A stretch of DNA of 64,000 nucleotides from Caldilineaceae bacterium (GTDB taxonomy: Bacteria > Chloroflexota > Anaerolineae > Caldilineales > Caldilineaceae): assembly GCA_022827195.1 (NCBI GenBank), contig JAJDTL010000037.1, positions 62,001-126,000 on the forward strand, in the 5' to 3' direction. Shown here piece by piece: positions 1-6,404 of the stretch; the first letter of the stretch is position 1, and the number at the start of each line of letters is the position of its first letter. A program made the position numbers and the translations under genes. The notes under the pieces are model-generated. The model saw nothing but the letters and a program-made list of their open reading frames with translations, ran no database searches and was not told the DNA's origin.

Positions 1-63
1 ACTGGTGCGTAGCGTTGAAACCCGCGCCAGTGACGCGCTATCGGGGCAATCGAGGAGAGTGCT

Positions 64-792
64 ATGACTGAGTCAGATGGAGTCTTGGTCCAGACAAAAG
101 GACTGACAATTCGTTACGGGGCGGTCACTGCGTTGGATAACGTAGAACTTCTGGTAAGGTCCGGTGAGTTGGTGGCGCTGGTCGGCCCGACGGGCAGCGG
201 CAAGACATCGCTTCTGAACTTGCTGGCGGGCCTGGAAACGCCGGACGGGGGTACGGTTACCTTGCTTGGGCAGAAGCTGGACAGTTTGAGCGAAGATGGC
301 AAGGCCGATCTCAGAGGGCGCGCTGTCGGCATGGTCTATCAATCTATCAATCTCTTCTCCGGCTTCTCAGTGCGGGACAATTTGGGGCTGCCGTTGCGTC
401 TGATGGTTCGGCCGCCCTACGATGCAAATATGCGGACAGGGGAACTGCTTAACGAGTTTGATCTGACAGGTTTGGCCGACCGCTTCCCGGCCGAGCTCTC
501 CGGGGGCCAGCGGCAGCTTGTGGCAATCGCCAGAGCGCTGGCTGCCCGGCCGCCTCTGATTTTGGCGGACGAGCCGACCGCCAATCTGGACAGCGCCGCA
601 TCCAGGCGTATCACAGCGCAACTGCGAGCGCTCGCCGACAGCGGCAGACACGGCGTTCTCCTGGCGACCCACGATCTTCGCATCGCCAGCCAGGCGGACC
701 GGGTCATTTCGCTGCGAGACGGCCGGATTGCGAAAGAAACGGTGCTGCAGCCGGGCCGGACTGCGCGCGAAGTTCTAGCGGAGCTTGCATAA
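64..792 (+). CDS. ABC transporter ATP-binding protein (LolD/MacB-like)
   Basis: A 242-aa ATPase of the MacB/LolD/FtsE class, which powers transport or mechanotransmission by partner membrane proteins. I see Walker A GPTGSGKTS (about residues 41-49), the Q-loop region around VYQSINLFSG, the signature LSGGQRQ, Walker B LILADEPT, and the switch histidine in LLATHDLR. The length is normal for a stand-alone ATPase. The ATG follows the purine-rich GAGGAGAG of the sequence just upstream, a good ribosome site. The stop lies one base before the ATG of a membrane-protein gene that is now broken by a transposon, so its probable partner is lost. The first 63 bases may be the tail of an upstream gene. Family call is firm; the substrate is unknown. 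Confidence 0.93.
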   Translation: MTESDGVLVQTKGLTIRYGAVTALDNVELLVRSGELVALVGPTGSGKTSLLNLLAGLETPDGGTVTLLGQKLDSLSEDGKADLRGRAVGMVYQSINLFSGFSVRDNLGLPLRLMVRPPYDANMRTGELLNEFDLTGLADRFPAELSGGQRQLVAIARALAARPPLILADEPTANLDSAASRRITAQLRALADSGRHGVLLATHDLRIASQADRVISLRDGRIAKETVLQPGRTAREVLAELA

Positions 793-886
793 GATGAGCA
801 TACGAGCACATTCTCTACCCTCGGTACGGGCATGCGCCTTCGGTCTGCCCACTGGACTCGCACTGTTCTCCACCGCTGCGATCCTG

Positions 887-894
887 CTCGTGAT
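887..894. repeat. Left 8-bp target-site duplication
   Basis: CTCGTGAT immediately precedes the left inverted repeat and recurs immediately after the right one at 3870-3877. An 8-bp duplication is the known size for the IS1595 family. Confidence 0.95.
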
Positions 895-919
895 GGGAAC
901 TATAAGGATGACTAGCCAA
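895..919 (+). repeat. Left terminal inverted repeat (25 bp)
   Basis: It is a perfect reverse complement of 3845-3869. It begins GGG, as usual for the family. Confidence 0.96.
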
Positions 920-958
920 TAAGAAATCTCGGCCTGCAGCACGCCGGGATTCTGGTTT

Positions 959-1150
959 CTATTCGTCCTCTGTGAGGGAAGGGCGGAACACGTCCCTGGT
1001 TCTCTCGGATATTTCCCGGTCCCTGATCCGTTGTTCCTGCCAACTATCCTGCATGTTCCCGCGGGTCATGGCGTCTCTGCGGTCCTCATACTCGTCCAGT
1101 TCTTCTTCGGTTGGGATAGGTACGTGGCGCCCGCGGTCCTTTCTTGGCAT
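959..1150 (-). CDS. Charged 63-aa passenger protein, unknown function
   Basis: A 63-aa protein very rich in Asp, Glu and Arg (IPTEEELDEYEDRRD, then QEQRIRDREISERTRDVF), with no hydrophobic segment. It is probably an extended or helical soluble protein. Its ATG lies four bases after the stop of the upstream mini-gene (1155-1328), and the ribosome site GGAGGAAG overlaps that gene's end, so the two are translationally coupled. It sits just inside the left end of the transposon. I do not recognise a family. Possible roles are a regulator or a target-selection helper for transposition, or an antitoxin-like protein; the sequence gives no proof for any of these. Confidence 0.62.
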   Translation of the reverse strand: MPRKDRGRHVPIPTEEELDEYEDRRDAMTRGNMQDSWQEQRIRDREISERTRDVFRPSLTEDE

Positions 1151-1154
1151 GATG

Positions 1155-1328
1155 TCACTTCCTCCGGCTGTTCTTGTTGTTTCCTCTCCGTTCCTCGGTT
1201 CGCTGTCTGTCTCTCTCTAGCTGGGGCCTAACCGGTTTCCGGTCCCGTTTCTTCTCGGCCGGCGGCGGGGCCAGCACCGCGTCGACCATGTCGTCGAAGC
1301 GTCCGTACAAATCGTTTTCCTTACTCAT
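1155..1328 (-). CDS. Basic 57-aa passenger protein, unknown function
   Basis: A small ORF beginning MSKENDLYGRFDDMVDAVL, with a Pro-Ala stretch and a strongly basic C-terminus (Arg/Lys/Asn-rich, ending NSRRK). That tail suggests nucleic-acid binding. Support is unusually good for so short a gene: a GGAGGG ribosome site five bases before the ATG, and a near-consensus promoter at 1361-1389. It is the first gene of a two-gene leftward operon with 959-1150. An acidic-plus-basic pair of tiny coupled proteins resembles toxin-antitoxin or small regulator pairs in organisation only. I do not recognise either sequence. Confidence 0.68.
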   Translation of the reverse strand: MSKENDLYGRFDDMVDAVLAPPPAEKKRDRKPVRPQLERDRQRTEERRGNNKNSRRK

Positions 1329-1360
1329 CTATACCCTCCAGGTTTTGGTTTGACAGAGCC

Positions 1361-1400
1361 ATTATACCTTTAATAGACGTTTTGTACAATGCCCATTGTA
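1361..1400 (-). promoter_or_regulatory. Sigma70-type promoter with overlapping palindrome
   Basis: On the minus strand there is a -35 TTGTAC (1384-1389), a 17-bp spacer and a consensus -10 TATAAT (1361-1366), placed to transcribe the two mini-genes at 959-1328. A palindrome TACAATG-CC-CATTGTA (1385-1400) covers the -35 box. It is a plausible operator for a repressor or for autoregulation by the mini-proteins. The promoter reads are direct; the operator role is inferred. Confidence 0.72.
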
Positions 1401-1413
1401 TGCTACGGTGGCC

Positions 1414-1634
1414 GGGCCACAGCGGAGAACCCTTGTCGATTGGGCAATGGGGGCATTACGCCTCCTTGCTGGACGACAAGGTTCATGGACCGCTGTGGCA
1501 GGCATCCATTGCCCAACTAGCAAGGAGGCTTCTCTGCCTCCTGGGGAGGGTATATGCCGAGGTTATGCTCTTTATGTCCGGCGTTGCCGTACAGGGAACT
1601 TTGGGGGTATCCCCAACTTCTATCAACCTCGTAA
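1414..1634 (+). ncRNA. Candidate structured RNA with four interleaved stems
   Basis: Four long complementary pairs lie within 115 bases. GCCACAGCGG (1416-1425) pairs with 1490-1499. 1427-1438 pairs with CGACAAGGTTC (1474-1484, one bulged C). TTGGGCAATGG (1440-1450) pairs with 1506-1516. GCCTCCTTGCT (1460-1470) pairs with 1519-1529. The order is a-b-c-d-b'-a'-c'-d', so c and d cross the a/b helix and each other: either pseudoknots or mutually exclusive folds. Further downstream are hairpins at 1537-1549, 1579-1589 and 1601-1616 (TTGGGG, four-base loop, CCCCAA), the last two enclosed by CGAGGTT 1558-1564 with 1625-1631. It precedes yccF-like 1651. The d' block contains AAGGAGG, so its pairing could also hide a ribosome site. 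I do not recognise a known RNA class. Confidence 0.55.
1554..1634 (+). CDS. Possible 26-aa leader peptide
   Basis: ATG 1554 follows GGGGAGGG with short spacing and opens a 26-codon ORF (MPRLCSLCPALPYRELW...) ending TAA at 1632-1634, six bases before the ribosome site of the YccF-like gene. It lies entirely within the structured region, so it could be a leader peptide that couples translation to RNA folding. It is short and has no recognisable homology, so it could equally be chance. Confidence 0.3.
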   Translation: MPRLCSLCPALPYRELWGYPQLLSTS

Positions 1635-1650
1635 GACCTGGAGGTGCTGT

Positions 1651-1872
1651 ATGGCTAACTTTGTGGTCAATGCCGTCTGGTTTTGCACGTTGGGCTGGAT
1701 TGTAGCGGCCTTCATGCTGCTTCTCGGTATTGTGTTTTGCTGCACTGTGATCGGCATACCTGTTGGCATTGCCTGTTTCAATCAGGTCATGGCCGTCTCT
1801 TTTCCGTTCGGACGTCAAACCGGCGGCTCCGGCGGGATCACTATCGTCAATGACAACAGTCGGAAACGGTAG
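1651..1872 (+). CDS. YccF-like small membrane protein
   Basis: A 73-aa protein with one or two hydrophobic segments: VVNAVWFCTLGWIVAAFMLL, then LGIVFCCTVIGIPVGIACF, followed by VSFPFGR. The GIPVGIA-F pattern followed by PxGR is typical of the YccF (DUF307) inner-membrane domain, of which this is a single short unit. The start is chosen at ATG 1651 because GGAGG lies six bases upstream; a longer frame back to 1396 would run through the structured RNA region and looks non-coding. Function of the family is not settled. It is transposon cargo, immediately downstream of the RNA candidate and possibly controlled by it. Confidence 0.75.
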   Translation: MANFVVNAVWFCTLGWIVAAFMLLLGIVFCCTVIGIPVGIACFNQVMAVSFPFGRQTGGSGGITIVNDNSRKR

Positions 1873-1875
1873 ACT

Positions 1876-1974
1876 ATGCAACCGCCTCAAAACAAGCTAA
1901 TACTGTTGCCGCTTGTGTTTCTGATGGCTTGTGGCGTCTGCCAACTGGTGCAATTCGTTGTATCGCTATTTTGA
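1876..1974 (+). CDS. Possible 32-aa hydrophobic peptide
   Basis: ATG 1876 is three bases after the YccF-like stop and opens a 32-codon frame (MQPPQNKLILLPLVFLMACG..., then LVQFVVSLF) that is almost entirely a membrane span. LMACG resembles a lipobox. There is no strong ribosome site of its own, so it would depend on coupling. Length and lack of homology keep this tentative. Confidence 0.4.
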   Translation: MQPPQNKLILLPLVFLMACGVCQLVQFVVSLF

Positions 1975-1998
1975 CCTGAAAAGGAGGAATGACCAGAT

Positions 1999-2496
1999 AT
2001 GAAGAAAACTCTGATTGTCATTGCGTTGCTTGCGCTGATCGTCCCTGGCGTATTGCTTGCGCAAGAGGACCTTACCCTTGAGGGCCTGGCTGAAACCGTC
2101 CAGGGGATGAATGCCGATTTCGGCCTGTTCGCTCGTGAGCTTGCTAAGGTGAACGCCAGGGTCGATGCCCTTGAAAACCAACTAGCGGCGGCCGAGGCAG
2201 AACCCGCGCCGGCCAAGTCAGCCGGGACCGCTACCGGCGCTCCCTGTATCGTCATCGCCGGGTCCGGTTCGATGATGACTTTAGGAAGCCAGCTGCGCCC
2301 GGAAACTCTCGACGCCTACTTGAATAAGTTCGGAAGCAGCCTGGAGGACGTGGTGGTCAAGTATGCCCGCTTCCATCCCCAGGACGGCATCCTGGAAGTG
2401 CGGTACAAGCCTATGATGGACTTTGGAAGCAGCCTGGAGATCGTCGAACGCTGGCGGGGCTGTAAGTTCCTGGGCGTCGAATTCGAGCGGGGCTAA
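1999..2496 (+). CDS. Secreted coiled-coil passenger protein, unknown function
   Basis: A 165-aa protein with a classical signal peptide (MKKTLIVIALLALIVPGVLLAQ, residues 1-22). A heptad-rich helix follows (about 25-68, ARELAKVNARVDALENQLAAAE), then an Ala/Pro linker and a C-terminal domain of about 85 residues containing two Cys (CIVIAGSGSMM and WRGCKFLGVEF). The ribosome site AAGGAGGAA is excellent. The layout resembles exported trimeric or dimeric proteins with a coiled-coil stalk. It is an uncommon cargo for an insertion sequence. I do not recognise the C-terminal domain. Confidence 0.78.
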   Translation: MKKTLIVIALLALIVPGVLLAQEDLTLEGLAETVQGMNADFGLFARELAKVNARVDALENQLAAAEAEPAPAKSAGTATGAPCIVIAGSGSMMTLGSQLRPETLDAYLNKFGSSLEDVVVKYARFHPQDGILEVRYKPMMDFGSSLEIVERWRGCKFLGVEFERG

Positions 2497-2614
2497 ATCA
2501 AAATCCGGCCAGCCTGCTGTGCGCAGCAATGCGTGTACCCGGGAACCTTTGTCCACCTGAGAGGCCAGTAGCTCCGTGGAACGGCAGGCGGCCGGACTAT
2601 ACCTGGAGAGTATC

Positions 2615-2848
2615 GTGGCTTTAACACCAGAAGATGTGGAACATAACATTGAACAACTCTACGGGGAGTTGCGTTTTGCATCTGCTCTTCTAAGCAGAAT
2701 GCTTTCTGCACTAGGGAAAGAGAGAGCCGGTATTCTCGTTGATGAAGTTGCCGGGTCTCTTCGCTTCGAACATTCAGGGCAGAGGCTTGGGGCCGTAAGG
2801 TTCAAAGAGCGCGTCCTGCATGATCTCTCTAACCAGAGGTCGAATTAG
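2615..2848 (+). CDS. 77-aa passenger protein, unknown function
   Basis: The frame is open from 2576, but GTG 2615 has GGAGAG five bases upstream, so I start there. The protein (ALTPEDVEHNIEQLYGEL...) is predicted helical and soluble, with an LSRMLSALGKERAGILVDEV core. Its last 75 bases overlap, on the other strand, a 35-aa ORF (2774-2881) that has a better ribosome site, so the two genes converge and overlap. Family unknown. Confidence 0.5.
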   Translation: MALTPEDVEHNIEQLYGELRFASALLSRMLSALGKERAGILVDEVAGSLRFEHSGQRLGAVRFKERVLHDLSNQRSN

Positions 2849-2881
2849 CTCCTTTAGCCAACTGCGAAACCAGAGTTTCAT
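2774..2881 (-). CDS. 35-aa peptide co-transcribed with the transposase
   Basis: It begins MKLWFRSWLKELIRPLVREI, an amphipathic basic helix followed by an acidic/proline tail. The ATG has GGAGGAACT directly upstream and lies 11 bases after the transposase stop, so it is almost certainly read from the transposase message. The strong ribosome site and tight spacing argue that it is real despite its size. A role in transposition or its control is an inference from position. Confidence 0.6.
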   Translation of the reverse strand: MKLWFRSWLKELIRPLVREIMQDALFEPYGPKPLP

Positions 2882-2892
2882 AGTTCCTCCAA

Positions 2893-3810
2893 TCAAGGCT
2901 GACCTACCAGCTCCCGGTAGGTCAGCCGTATTCCGATCATTCGGTCGAATGTCAGGGCCAGGACGTCCGGCGTGTTGCCTGGTCCTGCGTTTTGTCTGTG
3001 TGTGTACTCTGCGACGTAGCGGTGGATATGCTTGACGGACCACCAGTGGTTGGTTCCGTGGTATCCCCGCTTTAGCAGCGCCCAGAACGATTCTATGCCG
3101 TTCGTGTGGGCGTCGTCCCTCACGTATTCCCCGGCACTGTGGTTGATGCTTACCCGGTTGACTCCCGTGATCTTGTCATAGCTGGACATCTCGTCGGTGT
3201 AGATGGTGGAGCCGTCCTGCACGTTCCTGGCGATCTCGGCGTGCAGTGTCTGTCTGCGGACGTTGGGTATGGGGTAGGCGCGCACGGTGCTGTTGCGGCG
3301 GTTGCGGAATCCCAGGACGGCCTGTTTTCCGACCGGGCCGCTGCCGAGCTTCTTCTTCTTGCGGCGGTGCTTGTTCTTCTCTTTGCCGCCGATGTAGGTC
3401 TCATCGATCTCGAAGGTTCCCGATATCGGATGCCCTTCCTCGATCATGGATTCTCTGATGCGGTGCTGGAGGAACCAGGCGGCCTGCTGGCTTATGCCGA
3501 GGTCTTTCGCCATCTGAATGCTGGAGACGCCTTTGCGGGCGGTGTGCAGCATCCAGATGGCCATGAGCCACTTGTGGAGGGGGATCTTGCTGCGCTCCAT
3601 GATCGTACCGGTGCGCACGGAGAAATGCTTGCGGCATTCCCGGCAGCGGTGGGGCATGGGTTTGGCGTTCTTTATCCGGGCGGTATTGCGGGAAAGGCAG
3701 TGCGGACACTGCGGTATATCTCCCCAGCGGCGCTGCTCGAAAAACTCGGCGGCCGCCTGCTCGTCCGGATACTTCTCTAGAAATTCGTAGCGGCTCATGA
3801 TATTTTTCAT
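2893..3810 (-). CDS. IS1595-family transposase (ISXO2-like domain)
   Basis: A 305-aa transposase, intact. The N-terminus carries a zinc ribbon (CPHC at about residues 36-39, CREC at about 56-59). A helix-turn-helix-like region follows (VSSIQMAKDLGISQQAAWFLQHRIRE), and then the ISXO2 catalytic domain with the expected acidic/Asn residues: IDETYIGG, IYTDEMSSY, and the hallmark HTNGIESFWALLKRGYHG. Start ATG 3810 has GGAGGG upstream. It mobilises the element by cutting at the 25-bp terminal repeats that begin 34 bp upstream of its start. A promoter at 3829-3856 partly uses the right terminal repeat. Family identification is secure. Confidence 0.96.
   Translation of the reverse strand: MKNIMSRYEFLEKYPDEQAAAEFFEQRRWGDIPQCPHCLSRNTARIKNAKPMPHRCRECRKHFSVRTGTIMERSKIPLHKWLMAIWMLHTARKGVSSIQMAKDLGISQQAAWFLQHRIRESMIEEGHPISGTFEIDETYIGGKEKNKHRRKKKKLGSGPVGKQAVLGFRNRRNSTVRAYPIPNVRRQTLHAEIARNVQDGSTIYTDEMSSYDKITGVNRVSINHSAGEYVRDDAHTNGIESFWALLKRGYHGTNHWWSVKHIHRYVAEYTHRQNAGPGNTPDVLALTFDRMIGIRLTYRELVGQP
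2898..2926 (-). repeat. 11-bp-stem hairpin at the transposase 3' end
   Basis: GCTGACCTACC (2898-2908) and its exact complement (2916-2926) flank a 7-base loop. The hairpin overlaps the last codons of the transposase, just upstream of the 35-aa ORF, and could modulate its translation or stabilise the message. Confidence 0.7.
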
Positions 3811-3828
3811 GGCAGCCCTCCTGCCATC

Positions 3829-3856
3829 ATTATACCACTACTGTTTGGCTAGTCAT
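3829..3856 (-). promoter_or_regulatory. Transposase promoter overlapping the right terminal repeat
   Basis: There is a minus-strand consensus -10 TATAAT (3829-3834). A -35-like ATGACT (3851-3856), 16 bp upstream, lies inside the terminal inverted repeat. The transposase bound at its own end could therefore repress its promoter. Confidence 0.6.
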
Positions 3857-3869
3857 CCTTATAGTTCCC
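3845..3869 (-). repeat. Right terminal inverted repeat (25 bp)
   Basis: It is a perfect complement of 895-919. It ends ...TAGTTCCC and abuts the right target duplication. Confidence 0.96.
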
Positions 3870-3877
3870 CTCGTGAT
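3870..3877. repeat. Right 8-bp target-site duplication
   Basis: CTCGTGAT matches 887-894 exactly. Confidence 0.95.
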
Positions 3878-4575
3878 AGGGGTCGCCGCATTGGCGACAG
3901 CTCTCTCGGTCATCATGTTGCCCCATGAGTCGAAGGCGCTCGGCCTGGAATTGGCGATCCCGCAAGGGTTTCATCCCCGCCAAACGCTTGTGCCCTTCAT
4001 CATCCACAACCGTGTCTCTTTCGGTGGCCTGCTGGTCGTGAATGGCCTCCCATACTGGTGGTTTGCACGGGAGACGTCCTAGGCAGGACGGCGCTGGATC
4101 TGGCGGGCGCTCAGTCTGTCCGGGGCGTTGGTGTTGCCAGCTATCTCGCTTACTATCCTTACGGCTATTGGGGCCGCATGCACAGCTTGGACAGGCTCGT
4201 CATTGCCGCGGGGTTGGGTGTCGGACTTGCCCAGACCTGGTCGCTGACAGACGGCCCTATCTTCCGTTGTCGGCCAAAGGCGGTGCTGTGGCAGCGATAT
4301 CTTCTTCCGAAGCGCTATTGACGGTGTGGGGTGGTGGAACGCTCCTGGGTGGCCTGACAGACGGGGCGTTTCTTATGGCATTGGTCTCCTACCGAAAAGG
4401 CCGGTGAAGGCAACGCATTGGATTGGCGTGAGGTCGACAATATTGCCGCGAAAAGGGACCTGATCGGGCTGGGCCTCATGTGCCGCCAACACATTGTGGT
4501 TGCAAAAGTTGCCTGAGACCTGGACGTTGGCCCGCTGGTCCTCTCCTTCCCTTCGTTTGACTCTGTCCTGGTTGG

Positions 4576-5460
4576 CTAGCCAGCCGACGCATCGCCGCGC
4601 CAGGAAGTGTCGATTCCGACATATTCCTCAACCATCGGTTTCAGATGTTCGGGAATCGCTTTGATGAAGGCCCGGGCAGTTTCGGAGAGCGGCCAGGGAG
4701 CGTTTAGCGGGTAGCCGCGCGGGCGGAAGCCGACGCCGCAGGAGAGACGCACTCGGTCGACGCGGTTGGGGAAAGCGGAGTGATAAGTGCGGTCGGCGAA
4801 TACAATCTCATCACACGGGTCGGTGAACAGGGGTACGAGGCCCGGCACGTCGAAGCCGATATGACCGTGAGGCTCGGTCCCAACGGGATGGAAGGAGCCT
4901 CGGTCCGGGGTGAGCTGAAAGCCTTCAGGGCCTTCCCAGTCTTCGACATGCGAATCTTCAATAACAGCCAGACCGCCATGGGTGGGATGGGAGCCTGTGA
5001 TATAGAACCAGAGGCCGGACGGCCAGGGCCCGCGGTTCAGCACGTCGCCTGCATCGATGGGGGGGCGTCGGGAGAAGCCGCGCCAGTCGGAGTGCCAGCG
5101 AAGCGGATCGGAACCGGGATTGCGAAGAATTGCGGCAGAGCGGTTGATCGTCAGTTCTTCCGCTTGGCTGAATACGCGCTGCGCTTTCATGAACGGCTCG
5201 TGGTCAAGCATTTTCCATATGGTGGGTGAGTGTTCGATGAAGGACGTATGGGTGAAACTGTTGCCCTCGCCCAGCGCACCGTCCGGGTCAAGAACTTCCT
5301 TTACCGAGGCCTGGAGCTCCTCAACCAGTGCAGTGGGAAGAACATCCTTGACGATGGCAAAGCCGTGGGCTTCGACACATGCTTGGGCGGCATCCAGCTC
5401 ATCCAGGCTAAACTCATAAGGATAGCCCAAATCAGGCTTTTTGATGTGGCTGTAGTCCAT
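4576..5460 (-). CDS. Phytanoyl-CoA dioxygenase (PhyH) family protein
   Basis: A 294-aa Fe(II)/2-oxoglutarate-dependent oxygenase. Visible metal ligands are H123 and D125 in RWHSDWRG and H227 in DRTYHSAFPN, with the 2-oxoglutarate-binding arginine in RVDRVRLS. I start at ATG 5460 (MDYSHIKKPD) because AAGGAG sits eight bases upstream; a longer frame to 5613 has no support. The family hydroxylates varied small molecules, and members of this type in Chloroflexi usually have unknown substrates. It is separated by about 130 bp from the phosphoribosyltransferase upstream and may share its transcript. A second, distant member is at 27597-28436. Confidence 0.88.
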   Translation of the reverse strand: MDYSHIKKPDLGYPYEFSLDELDAAQACVEAHGFAIVKDVLPTALVEELQASVKEVLDPDGALGEGNSFTHTSFIEHSPTIWKMLDHEPFMKAQRVFSQAEELTINRSAAILRNPGSDPLRWHSDWRGFSRRPPIDAGDVLNRGPWPSGLWFYITGSHPTHGGLAVIEDSHVEDWEGPEGFQLTPDRGSFHPVGTEPHGHIGFDVPGLVPLFTDPCDEIVFADRTYHSAFPNRVDRVRLSCGVGFRPRGYPLNAPWPLSETARAFIKAIPEHLKPMVEEYVGIDTSWRGDASAG

Positions 5461-5587
5461 GTTAGACTCCTTGATTCGATGAACGGGGGTGCTTAAGGCT
5501 GGCGACATGGACTGGGCATCAATGCGGGCTGCGCAACCGACCCAGCTGATGGAAAAGAGCGGATGCGCCTGTGGGCTAGTGCGATCT

Positions 5588-6292
5588 CTATCCGGGACTC
5601 GAGCTGGCGTCAAGGAGCCTAATCACCTCAGCGTCCTTTACCTGGCGGAAGTCGTCGTACCATGCGCCCACGCCCCAGAATGGCGAGGGTGTCAGCAACG
5701 CCACAGCTTGGTGAACCGGGGCTGCGGGCGAGGCCCGCATGCTGCCGGCCGGTGTCGGGCATGAGGAGTTCAGGTCTGCGACAGCTTGCTGCGGCGCGAC
5801 AGGAACGGCGGGGACAATTGCGTGTGGTCTCTGGTAGCTCAGGGCGAGGATTGCGGCACGCATCGACGCGCCGGTGGCCATGCCGTCATCGATGAGAAAC
5901 ACGGTCCGGCCAGCGATGGTGGCAGGCGCGCGTTCGCCGCGGTAGAAGCGAGCACGACGGGCCAATTCATGCTCCTGTTGGCGTGCAATCTGGTCGATCA
6001 GACCTTGGCCGAGCCCGGCCTGGCTGATGACTCTCTCGTTGAAGACCTGAACGCCCCCGTCGGCAATAGCCCCGAATGCCAACTCGCTCTGACCGGGTAC
6101 GCCCAACTTACGCACAAGAAACAGGTCCAGGTCGGCTCCGAGGGCCTGAGCGGCTTCGAAGGCGACCGGTACGCCCCCCCGCAACAGGCCAAGCACGAGA
6201 GGATCTATTGACTCGAATTGAGCCAGATGTGCTCCGAGCAGAGCACCGGCCTGCTGCCGATTGCGGAATCGTTTCAGCTTGCCACTTGTCAA
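5588..6292 (-). CDS. Phosphoribosyltransferase-family protein
   Basis: A 234-aa type I PRTase-fold protein. The N-terminal LLRGGVPVAFEAAQAL and the PRPP loop VFLIDDGMATGASMRAA are diagnostic, and the C-terminal LLTPSPFWGVGAWYDDFRQV matches the family of predicted phosphoribosyltransferases often found near erythromycin-esterase or alpha/beta-hydrolase genes. The stretch SSCPTPAGSMRASPAAPV is atypical for the family and could be a small insertion or compensated frameshift. Start is TTG 6292 (TTGACAAGT), with AGAGG upstream; no ATG fits better. The substrate is unknown. Confidence 0.8.
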   Translation of the reverse strand: MTSGKLKRFRNRQQAGALLGAHLAQFESIDPLVLGLLRGGVPVAFEAAQALGADLDLFLVRKLGVPGQSELAFGAIADGGVQVFNERVISQAGLGQGLIDQIARQQEHELARRARFYRGERAPATIAGRTVFLIDDGMATGASMRAAILALSYQRPHAIVPAVPVAPQQAVADLNSSCPTPAGSMRASPAAPVHQAVALLTPSPFWGVGAWYDDFRQVKDAEVIRLLDASSSPG

Positions 6293-6404
6293 AAAGCAGC
6301 CTCTACAGACGATATTCCTGACTCAGACAGGGAAAAGGCAGTGAAGTGGGAAGGAAGGAGCTCCGGGGCAAGGAGCGTGGAACGAGGAGCTCGCGCCTCG
6401 TCCC

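Larger units (their letters stand above)
895..3869 (-). mobile_element. IS1595-type transposon with passenger genes, 2,975 bp
   Basis: The element is bounded by perfect 25-bp inverted repeats (895-919 and 3845-3869, starting GGGAACTATAAGG inward) and flanked by 8-bp direct repeats. It encodes one ISXO2/IS1595 transposase near its right end, reading leftwards. The remaining 2 kb hold small cargo genes on both strands (959-2881) and a candidate structured RNA (1414-1634). Single-transposase IS1595 relatives with passenger genes are known (for example the ISNha5 and ISNwi1 groups), but I do not recognise this cargo set. Perfect repeats, an intact transposase and an exact duplication point to a recent insertion, and the cargo appears less GC-rich than the host genes. 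Confidence 0.95.
794..4520 (+). pseudogene. Decayed membrane-protein gene split by the transposon
   Basis: The gene starts at ATG 794, one base after the ABC ATPase stop. If the transposon and one copy of its 8-bp duplication are removed, 794-894 joins 3878 in frame and gives a hydrophobic protein with one segment spanning the junction (ILLVIGVAALATAL) and a motif IIHNRVSFGGLL. From memory this resembles an actinobacterial/Chloroflexi family of uncharacterised polytopic membrane proteins that carry an H-D-R-V-S-F-G-G motif. The frame then breaks: a TAG at 4080-4082, the continuing similarity WRALSLSGALVLP in a second frame, and SYLAYYPYGYWG in a third. Decay therefore goes beyond the insertion. 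The 3' limit near 4520 is approximate; 4320-4575 shows no intact gene. It may have been the membrane partner of the ATPase. Confidence 0.7.

Noticed and set aside
1396..1650. Upstream extension of the YccF-like frame
   Set aside because: It covers the interleaved repeat region, has no family similarity, and a better start with GGAGG lies at 1651.
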